This document shows, in pieces, positions 58,003-64,000 of a stretch of DNA of 64,000 nucleotides (its first letter is position 1; every line of letters starts with the position of its first letter). The position numbers and the translations under genes were made by a program. Source of the stretch: Variovorax paradoxus (GTDB lineage: Bacteria; Pseudomonadota; Gammaproteobacteria; Burkholderiales; Burkholderiaceae_C). The DNA is taken from assembly GCF_030811855.1 (NCBI RefSeq), contig NZ_JAUSRN010000021.1, forward strand, positions 36,764-100,763. Reading direction: 5' to 3'. The notes beneath the pieces are model-generated. The model did not search any database. It was not told where the DNA came from and saw only the letters and a program-made list of their open reading frames with translations.

Positions 58003-58773
58003 TTATTGGTTTTGCGATCCGCGGTGCGCCCAGCCGGTGGTGTGCTTCTCGATCACGCTGAAGAGTTCGTACATCAGCATGGCCATGGCGCCGACCACCA
58101 TCAGGCCCGCGAACGCCAGGCCCATCTGCATGGCCGAGCCGGCCGAGATGAGAAGGTAGCCGATGCCTTCGTTGGCGGCGGTCATTTCGCTCACCGTGGT
58201 GCCGACAAAGGCCAGCGTGATCGCGACCTTCAGCGAGCCGAAGAAGTAGGGCATGGAGCGCGGCAGGCCGATCTTCATCAGCACGTCCCAGCGCTTGGCG
58301 CCGAGCACGCGCAGCACGTCTTCCAGCTCGGGCTCCAGCGTGGCAAGGCCGGTGGCGATGTTGACCATGATCGGGAAGAAGCTGATCAGGAACGCCGTGA
58401 GAATCGCCGGGCCCACGCCGATGCCGAACCACACCACGAGGATGGGCACGAAGGCCGCCTTTGGGAGCGCGTTGAATGCCGTCATGAGCGGATAGATCGC
58501 CGCATACGCGATGCGCGAGCTGCCGATGACGAAGCCCAGCAGCACGCCCACCACGATGGCCAGCCCGAAGCCCGCCATCGTGACCCAGAAGGTGCGCCAC
58601 GCATGGCCCGCGATGATTTCCTTGAACTCCCAGAACTGGTTCCAGATGCGCAGCGGGCTCGGAAAGATGAAGTCCGACACGCCGAAGCCCGCGCAGATCA
58701 CCTGCCACAGCAGGATGACAGCGATGAGCAGCAGCCAGGGCGACCAGCGTTCGAGTTGCTTGGTGTTCTTCAT
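58003..58773 (-). CDS. ABC transporter permease, TauC/SsuC type
   Basis: Inner-membrane permease of 256 residues with about six helices. The EAA motif-like region is LEDVLRVLGAKRWDVLMKIG, and SDFIFPSPLRIWNQFWEFKE is the family start. It partners the ATPase encoded 7 bp upstream and the NMT1-type receptor. The start was placed at the ATG before KNTKQLERW; earlier codons are unlike the family. The second copy of the receptor has no permease of its own, so this permease may serve both. Confidence 0.9.
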   Translation of the reverse strand: MKNTKQLERWSPWLLLIAVILLWQVICAGFGVSDFIFPSPLRIWNQFWEFKEIIAGHAWRTFWVTMAGFGLAIVVGVLLGFVIGSSRIAYAAIYPLMTAFNALPKAAFVPILVVWFGIGVGPAILTAFLISFFPIMVNIATGLATLEPELEDVLRVLGAKRWDVLMKIGLPRSMPYFFGSLKVAITLAFVGTTVSEMTAANEGIGYLLISAGSAMQMGLAFAGLMVVGAMAMLMYELFSVIEKHTTGWAHRGSQNQ

Positions 58774-58780
58774 GGCGCCC

Positions 58781-59641
58781 TCAGTGAGACACGGCGGCAG
58801 CGGCGGTTTGCGCCGCGCTGATGCCGGTGTTGCGAATGGCGCCAATGTGCCCGCGAAGCTCCAGCACGATGTCGGTGAACTCCTTGGTGTAGGTGAGCTC
58901 CAGCTCGCGCGGACGCGGCAGCTCGATCTCGCGCTTGACCACAAAGCGGCCCGGGCTCTTGCTCATCACGTACACCGTGTCGGCCAGGAACACCGATTCG
59001 CGCAGGTCGTGCGTCACCAGGATCACGTTGAACTGCTGCTCGGTCCAGAGGTCGCGCAGGATGCACCAGAGCTCCTCGCGCGTGAAGGCGTCGAGCGCGC
59101 CGAAGGGCTCGTCGAGCAGCAGCATCTTGGGTTCGTGGATGAGTGCGCGGCAAATGCTTGCACGCTGCTGCATGCCACCCGAGAGCTGCCACGGAAACTT
59201 GTCTTCGTAGCCCGCGAGGCCCACCTTCTGCAGCAGCTTGCGCGCGCGCTCGACGTATTCCTTGCGCTTGGCCTTGAAGTTGGAGCGGTAAGGTTCGACG
59301 ATTTCAAGAGGCAGCAGCACGTTGTCGACCGTGGTGCGCCACGGCAGCAGCGAAGGCGCCTGAAAAGCCATGCCCGAGATCTTGAGCGGCCCGGTCACGG
59401 GCTGACCGTCGATGCGGATCTTGCCCATCGACGGCATCTTGAGGCCCGTGGTGAGTTTCATGAAGGTCGACTTGCCGCAGCCCGAGGGACCGACGATGGC
59501 GATGAATTCGCCGCGCTTCACCTTCAGGTCGATGGCTTCGACCGCGAAGTGGTTGGCGCGCAGCAGCTCTTCGTTGTAGGCGAGCCAGACGTCCTGGAAA
59601 TCGACGAAAGGAGCAGCGGCTGCGCCCGATGCGTCCGCCAT
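58781..59641 (-). CDS. ABC transporter ATP-binding protein, TauB/SsuB type
   Basis: Cytoplasmic ATPase of 286 residues. Walker A is GPSGCGKST, the Q-loop reads MAFQAPSLLPWRT, the signature is LSGGMQQRASICRAL, Walker B is MLLLDEPFGALD and the switch His is in VTHDLRES, all intact, in contrast to the degenerate SbmA-type protein in this window. Its start codon overlaps the receptor stop as ATGA, tying the receptor, ATPase and permease together. The substrate is set by the receptor. Confidence 0.93.
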   Translation of the reverse strand: MADASGAAAAPFVDFQDVWLAYNEELLRANHFAVEAIDLKVKRGEFIAIVGPSGCGKSTFMKLTTGLKMPSMGKIRIDGQPVTGPLKISGMAFQAPSLLPWRTTVDNVLLPLEIVEPYRSNFKAKRKEYVERARKLLQKVGLAGYEDKFPWQLSGGMQQRASICRALIHEPKMLLLDEPFGALDAFTREELWCILRDLWTEQQFNVILVTHDLRESVFLADTVYVMSKSPGRFVVKREIELPRPRELELTYTKEFTDIVLELRGHIGAIRNTGISAAQTAAAAVSH

Positions 59642-60675
59642 CACTTGCGCAGCACGCCGTTGAGCTCGGCTGCCGGCGGCAGCAGTGCAGCGGTCCACAC
59701 GGCGTCGGGGCTCACGCGGGTCTTGGTGTTGAACGCGTCCGACACCTGCGAGGCCATCAGCGACATGCGGCCCGCGTTCACCGCACCGAAGCCTTCGCTG
59801 CGCGCGTCGGCGCTGTTGATCACGGTGTCGATGGCCAGCTGCAGGCGGCGGGTTTCGAGCTTGCTGTCGATGATGCCGTCGCGCGCCTTCACCGATTCGA
59901 TGGCCACCGCCGGGTTGGCGATGACTTCCTTCGCGCCCTTGGCAAAGGCCGAGAGGAATTTCTTCACCGCCTCGGGGTTCTCCTTGATGAGCTTGGGCGA
60001 CGCGATGATCACGTTGCCGTAGAGCTTCACGCCGTAGTCGGGGTAGGGCAGCACGACGATGTCGGCGGCCTTGGCGCCGCGCGCCTCCAGGTTCAAGAGC
60101 GAGGTGAAAGTGAAGCCGGTGATCGCGTCGATGTCGCCGCGGATCAGCATGGTTTCGCGCAGGGTCGGGTCCATGGCGGTCCAGTTCACTGCGCCGATGT
60201 TGTTGGCCTTCGCAAAGATCGGGAACGCGCGGCGGCCGGCGTCGAACACCGGTGCGCCCATCTTCTTGCCGGCCAGGTCGGCCGGCTTGGCAATGCCGCT
60301 CTTCTTGAGCGCCATGACCGAGGCCGGCGTGTTGTTGTAGACCATCATCACCGCTACCGGCTTGTTCGGGCTGTCGGGGTTGTTGGCGTGGAATTCCATC
60401 AGCGCCGCCAAGTCGGCAAAGCCCATGTCGTAGGCGCCGGAGGCCACGCGCGTGACCGTGCCGCCCGAGCCGTTGCCTGCGTCGATGGTCACGTCGAGGC
60501 CAGCGGCCTTGAAGTAGCCCTTGGCCGCGGGATGCAGGAACAGGGCGGCCGGTCCTTCGAAGCGCCAGTCGAGCTGGAACTTGATCGGCGTCGTGGTCTG
60601 GGCAAAGGCCGAAGAAAGGCCGAAGCTGAGGGCCGAGGCGGCGAGGAAGGACTGGAGAAGTTGGCGCTTGTTCAT
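59641..60675 (-). CDS. NMT1/THI5-type ABC receptor (second copy)
   Basis: Periplasmic receptor of 344 residues with signal peptide (AASALSFGLSSAFAQTT) and PIKFQLDWRFEGPAALFLHP, YFKAAGLDVTIDAGNGSGGT and GAYDMGFADLAALMEFHANN. It is paralogous to the receptor near 48,900, sharing the order of motifs and the length, but with a different binding-pocket sequence. It heads the complete transporter unit. The family binds pyrimidine precursors, sulfonates and related compounds, and the linked deaminase points to a nucleobase-like ligand. Confidence 0.9.
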   Translation of the reverse strand: MNKRQLLQSFLAASALSFGLSSAFAQTTTPIKFQLDWRFEGPAALFLHPAAKGYFKAAGLDVTIDAGNGSGGTVTRVASGAYDMGFADLAALMEFHANNPDSPNKPVAVMMVYNNTPASVMALKKSGIAKPADLAGKKMGAPVFDAGRRAFPIFAKANNIGAVNWTAMDPTLRETMLIRGDIDAITGFTFTSLLNLEARGAKAADIVVLPYPDYGVKLYGNVIIASPKLIKENPEAVKKFLSAFAKGAKEVIANPAVAIESVKARDGIIDSKLETRRLQLAIDTVINSADARSEGFGAVNAGRMSLMASQVSDAFNTKTRVSPDAVWTAALLPPAAELNGVLRK

Positions 60676-60772
60676 GCGGGATCCGTAAAGGTGAATGCTT
60701 CAGCATTCAAGCAAAAACGGTGCCCGCACGCGATTGGTGCGAACCCTTCCGCCGGCCCCGCGCCTGGCTGGC

Positions 60773-61774
60773 TCAGAGTGCCGCGCCAATCTTGCGCAGT
60801 TCGGCGATCTGCGGCGCCTTGGGCAGCCAGATCTTGTCGAACTCCGCAATGATCGGCGCAGGGTTGTAGCCTGCGTCGCTCTTGATGGTGATGCCGCTGG
60901 CCTTGAACTTGTCGACCAAGCCGAGCTCGGTGGTAACGATGTCCTTGATTTGCGCGTCGAGCGACTGCTTCACCAGGTCGGTGATGAGCGCCTTGTCCTT
61001 GGCGTCGAGCGTCTGCCAGATGCGGCCCGACACCAGCGGCGCAAAAGGCATGAACAGCGCGTTCATCGGCAGCATCGTCTTGGCCACGCGGTCGAAGCGC
61101 TGGTTCCACGAGAACTCGATGTCCGCCTCGAGCCCGTCGACCTGCCCGTTCGACATGGCATCGAATACGCCGGGCGTCGGAATCGGCGTGGGCGCGGCGC
61201 CCAGCAGCTGGTAGAAGTCGCGGTACACCGGCGTCGGGTTGATGCGCAGCTTCATGCCCTTGAGATCGGTGGGCGCCGAGATGGGCTTGGTGGAAAACAC
61301 CACGCGCATGCCGGTGATGCCCCAGCCGAGGCCAATGGTGCCGGTTTCGCGCGGCAGCACGTCGAGCAGCTTCAGCGCGGCGGGCGTGCGCACCAGCGAG
61401 GCCACGTTGGTAGTCGAGCGCACGAGGTAGGGCGCGTTGATGGCCGCCACGCTGGACACGCGCGAACCGAGTTCGGCGGCCTGGATCCAGCCCATGTCCA
61501 GCGCGCCGGACTGCAGCTGCTGCATCATGGCCGACTCGTTGCCCAACTGACCCGAATGGAACACGGTGGCGCTCAAGCGTCCGTCGGTCGCCTTCTTTAG
61601 CGCCTCGCCGAAGCCCACGGCAGCGCGGTTCCACGAGTGGCCGGCCGGCGTGATGAGGCCGAGCCGGAATTCCTTGGCGGCCGCTGCGCGCGACACGGTG
61701 GTGAAGAGAGCGGACGACGCTGCGGCGGTTCCGGCGGCGGCCTGGACGACGAATTTGCGGCGGGAAAGGGACAT
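60773..61774 (-). CDS. TRAP transporter solute receptor DctP
   Basis: Periplasmic receptor of 333 residues. It has a twin-arginine-like start (MSLSRRKFVVQAAAGTAAAS) and the DctP pattern: FRLGLITPAGHSWNRAAVGF, ATVFHSGQLGNESAMMQQLQ, the conserved Arg in GMKLRINPTPVYRDFYQLL and VDGLEADIEFSW. The gene is at the end of the TRAP set, unusual because dctP often leads. The ligand is probably a carboxylate, perhaps a keto-sugar acid, given the lyase upstream. Confidence 0.9.
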   Translation of the reverse strand: MSLSRRKFVVQAAAGTAAASSALFTTVSRAAAAKEFRLGLITPAGHSWNRAAVGFGEALKKATDGRLSATVFHSGQLGNESAMMQQLQSGALDMGWIQAAELGSRVSSVAAINAPYLVRSTTNVASLVRTPAALKLLDVLPRETGTIGLGWGITGMRVVFSTKPISAPTDLKGMKLRINPTPVYRDFYQLLGAAPTPIPTPGVFDAMSNGQVDGLEADIEFSWNQRFDRVAKTMLPMNALFMPFAPLVSGRIWQTLDAKDKALITDLVKQSLDAQIKDIVTTELGLVDKFKASGITIKSDAGYNPAPIIAEFDKIWLPKAPQIAELRKIGAAL

Positions 61775-61817
61775 GCGAGGCTCCGGTTGAATGAAGGGGA
61801 AGGAAGAAGGGCGGGAC

Positions 61818-63083
61818 TTACTTGATGAGCGCGAGCGACAGGCTCGGGAACAGCGACAGCAACACCAGCGCCGCGCAGCAGATCAGGAAGAACGGCAGCG
61901 TGACGATGAACATCTTTCCGGGCTTGGCGCCGGTCACGGCGGAAGCCACGAAGAAGCTCAGTCCTACGGGCGGCGTCATCAGCCCCAGCACGAGGTTGAT
62001 CACCACCACCACGCCGAAATGGCGCGGATCGATGCCGTAGATTTCGGTGGCAATGGGCAGCAGGATGGGCACCGTCATGATCAGCCCCGGAATGCCGTCG
62101 ATCACCGTTCCGATCACCAGCAGGATGAGGTTCACCAGCAGCAGGAACGTGATCGGGTCTTTCGCCACGGTCTGGATCCACGTGGCCGTCGCCTGCGGCA
62201 CCTTGCCGTAGATCAGGAGCCACGAGAACACGGCGGCCGCAGCCACCAGGAACAGCACCACCGCCGAGTAGATTGCCGACTTCAGCAGGATCTGCGGAAT
62301 CATCGCGAAGCGGAATTCCTTGGTGACGTAGCGGCCCACCAGCACCGCGGCCACTGCGCCCACCGCCGCCGACTCGGTCGGATTGGCGACGCCGCCCAGG
62401 ATCGAGCCGACGATGACGATGGGAATCAACAGCGTGGGGCAGGCCGTGAGCATCGTGTGCAGGCGCTGCCTGATGGTCCGCTTCGCCGTGCGTGGGTAGT
62501 CGTAGATGAACCCCATGCACGCAATCACGATGAAGAACAGCACCGTGAGAATCACGCCCGGAATGATGCCGGCAATGAGCATGTCGCCCACCGCCACCTG
62601 CGCAAGCACGCTGTACACCACGAACATCACCGAGGGCGGAATGATCGGCCCCAGCATGCCGCCGTACACCGTGATGCCGGCCGCGAAGGTCTTGTCGTAG
62701 CCCTGCTTCTCCATCTCGGGCACCATGATCTGGCTCATGATCGCCACCTGCGCGGTGGCCGATCCGATGATCGACGACACCAGCATGTTGGCCAGGATGT
62801 TCACGTAGGCAAGGCCGCCCTTCACCGAGCCGATGAAGGCCAGCGCGAGGTCGACCAGGCGCTTTGTGATGCCGCCGCCGTTCATGATTTCGCCGATCAG
62901 GATGAACAGCGGAATCGCGATGAGGCTGTAGCTGTCGACGCCGCCGAACATCTGCACCGGGAACGACTGGAACAGCACCGTGTCGCCGGAGTCGAGGATG
63001 TAGACGATGCCCGCAAGGCACAGGCAGGCGCCGATCGGCACGCCCACCAGCATGATCAATAGAAAGAATGCGGAAGTCAGCAT
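61818..63083 (-). CDS. TRAP transporter large membrane subunit DctM
   Basis: Inner-membrane subunit of 421 residues with about twelve helices. It shows LDSGDTVLFQSFPVQMFGGV, LIAIPLFILIGEIMNGGGIT, YVNILANMLVSSIIGSATAQ and VIINLVLGLMTPPVG-type features (VVVINLVLGLMTPPVGLSFF). It forms the sodium-driven uptake channel with DctQ, encoded just upstream with a one-base gap between stop and start. DctP follows it. Confidence 0.92.
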   Translation of the reverse strand: MLTSAFFLLIMLVGVPIGACLCLAGIVYILDSGDTVLFQSFPVQMFGGVDSYSLIAIPLFILIGEIMNGGGITKRLVDLALAFIGSVKGGLAYVNILANMLVSSIIGSATAQVAIMSQIMVPEMEKQGYDKTFAAGITVYGGMLGPIIPPSVMFVVYSVLAQVAVGDMLIAGIIPGVILTVLFFIVIACMGFIYDYPRTAKRTIRQRLHTMLTACPTLLIPIVIVGSILGGVANPTESAAVGAVAAVLVGRYVTKEFRFAMIPQILLKSAIYSAVVLFLVAAAAVFSWLLIYGKVPQATATWIQTVAKDPITFLLLVNLILLVIGTVIDGIPGLIMTVPILLPIATEIYGIDPRHFGVVVVINLVLGLMTPPVGLSFFVASAVTGAKPGKMFIVTLPFFLICCAALVLLSLFPSLSLALIK

Positions 63084-63084
63084 G

Positions 63085-63699
63085 TCAGTTCACCGCGTCT
63101 GCGTTGGTCACGTGAAACTCGGTGTGCGTGCGCCGGGGCTGCAGGCCGAGGTCTTCGATGAGATTCGAGAGGGCATGCAGGCTGAGAGTGGCCGAGAAGA
63201 TCGGCAGGATCAGCTGGATGGCCCAGACTGGCCAGTTCAGCGTCTGCGTGCGCTCGGTATAGAGAAAGTTGAAGGACTCGGCGGCATATTCCTTGGCATC
63301 GAAGCCCCAGCGCACGATGCCCACAGGGTCCATGTAGAGCCAGCACATCGCCAGCAGCGCAAGACCGAGCAGCAGCACGCCGCCAGAGGCACTGGCCTTG
63401 GCGACGCGCACGGCTTTTGCGCCCATCTTGTCGGTGAGCAGCGTCACCGCAAAGTCGAGCCGCAGCCGCGTCATCGCGGAAGCGCCGATGAAGGTGAGCC
63501 ACACCACGCAGTACACCGAGGCCTCATCGACCCAGTAGAGCGGAAAGCCGCCATAGCGCGTGACCACGTTCAGCAGCACCAGCACGATGAGCAAACCCAT
63601 CAAGCCCGAGAGAAGGCGGCGCTCGAAGCCCAGGACGAAGTCCGACGCGTCGAGCACCCAGCGGGAGAAGCCCCCGCGTTTCAAGGCATGTTCTTCCAT
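63085..63699 (-). CDS. TRAP transporter small membrane subunit DctQ
   Basis: Inner-membrane subunit of 204 residues with four helices. The DctQ pattern is LIVLVLLNVVTRYGGFPLYW followed by VDEASVYCVVWLTFIGASAM, with a conserved acidic residue in the middle. It works with DctM. The gene lies directly before dctM and about 34 bp after the lyase gene, so the four genes form one operon. Confidence 0.88.
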   Translation of the reverse strand: MEEHALKRGGFSRWVLDASDFVLGFERRLLSGLMGLLIVLVLLNVVTRYGGFPLYWVDEASVYCVVWLTFIGASAMTRLRLDFAVTLLTDKMGAKAVRVAKASASGGVLLLGLALLAMCWLYMDPVGIVRWGFDAKEYAAESFNFLYTERTQTLNWPVWAIQLILPIFSATLSLHALSNLIEDLGLQPRRTHTEFHVTNADAVN

Positions 63700-63733
63700 G
63701 GTGTTATGGCCTTGCGGTGAGAGGTGCGCGGGA

Positions 63734-64000
63734 TCAGGGAACCGACTGGTACTGCACAGGCCGCGTGGCCAGCGCCTTCTTCACGATCGCTTCCACGGCC
63801 GCGCGCTCCTCGCCGATGAGCGGCAGCCGCGGACGGCGCATGTGCTCGCTGCCCACGCCCACCAGCGCGTCGATCAGCTTCAGGTTCTGCACCAGCTTGT
63901 TCGACACATCCAGGTGCAGCATCGGCGTCATCCACTGGTACAGCTTCAGCGCCTCGGCAAACTGGCCGGCCTTCATCAGGTCGTACAGCGCCACCGTCTC
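63734..64000 (-). CDS. DHDPS/NAL-family lyase, C-terminal part
   Basis: The last 88 or so residues of a (beta/alpha)8 lyase of the dihydrodipicolinate synthase/N-acetylneuraminate lyase family, cut by the window edge at its 5' side. The C-terminal helices read ALYDLMKAGQFAEALKLYQW, LHLDVSNKLVQNLKLIDAL and a proline-rich MRRPRLPLIGEERAAVEAIV, as in this family. The active-site Lys and Tyr are outside the window. Next to a TRAP transporter such lyases often cleave sialic acid or keto-deoxy sugar acids, so a similar substrate is possible here. Confidence 0.8.
   Translation of the reverse strand, partial: ETVALYDLMKAGQFAEALKLYQWMTPMLHLDVSNKLVQNLKLIDALVGVGSEHMRRPRLPLIGEERAAVEAIVKKALATRPVQYQSVP

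Overview
The window reads as chromosomal DNA of a high-GC betaproteobacterium of the Comamonadaceae, most like Variovorax. This is inferred, not proven. The support is uniform GC-rich codon use, many LysR regulators, two TctC-type (Bug) solute receptors, a urtABCDE urea transporter, a thiol dioxygenase, an LpxO-type lipid A hydroxylase and a GGDCxx-free, dense gene layout with many ATGA start/stop overlaps. I see no tRNA, rRNA, CRISPR array, prophage or transposase.

Layout. 1-342: the 5' end of a winged-helix regulator on the minus strand, a strong palindrome, and the urt leader. 343-6143: urtABCDE, the urea ABC transporter, with a long inverted repeat between urtA and urtB. 6264-13348: MFS exporter, PhoD phosphatase, aldo/keto reductase, DedA-rhodanese fusion, and a cache-type histidine kinase with its NarL-type regulator. 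13367-15390: an exported metallo-beta-lactamase-fold hydrolase divergent from a LysR gene. 15374-26033: a glucan locus with GH3, GH144-like, GH15 and GH13 enzymes, plus an SbmA/YddA-type ABC protein and a CocE-type protein that have both lost their catalytic residues. 26239-33217: methyltransferase, SDR, serine-hydrolase lipoprotein, extensin-like protein, PrsW-type protease, NlpC/P60 lipoprotein and small exported proteins. 33371-41336: cstA-ybdD, M20 peptidase, TonB receptor, small exported proteins and an alpha/beta hydrolase. 41354-46927: a sulfur module (thiol dioxygenase, four-domain rhodanese, TctC receptor, cystathionine beta-lyase-like enzyme) divergent from a LysR gene. 46939-50790: an operon of NMT1-type receptor, deaminase and a stray ureD, divergent from a Rieske oxygenase. 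50803-54147: dadA, Lrp, OsmC, LpxO. 54175-57519: LysR, TctC receptor, threonine aldolase, oxidoreductase-like small protein. 57516-60675: a complete NMT1-type ABC transporter with a second deaminase. 60773-64000: a TRAP transporter with a DHDPS-family lyase running off the end.

How it works together. Much of the window is about getting scarce nitrogen, sulfur and carbon sources: urea import, two deaminase/receptor systems, D-amino acid oxidation, threonine cleavage, thiol oxidation, peptide/carbon-starvation uptake and sialic- or sugar-acid-type TRAP uptake.

The most unusual region is the 17651-24391 operon. It keeps two apparently active glycoside hydrolases (GH144-like and GH15) next to two proteins whose folds are kept but whose active sites are gone. 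The ABC protein has changes in Walker A, Q-loop, signature and switch His. The CocE-like protein has lost Ser, Asp and His. Both reading frames are intact, which suggests a retained non-catalytic or regulatory role.
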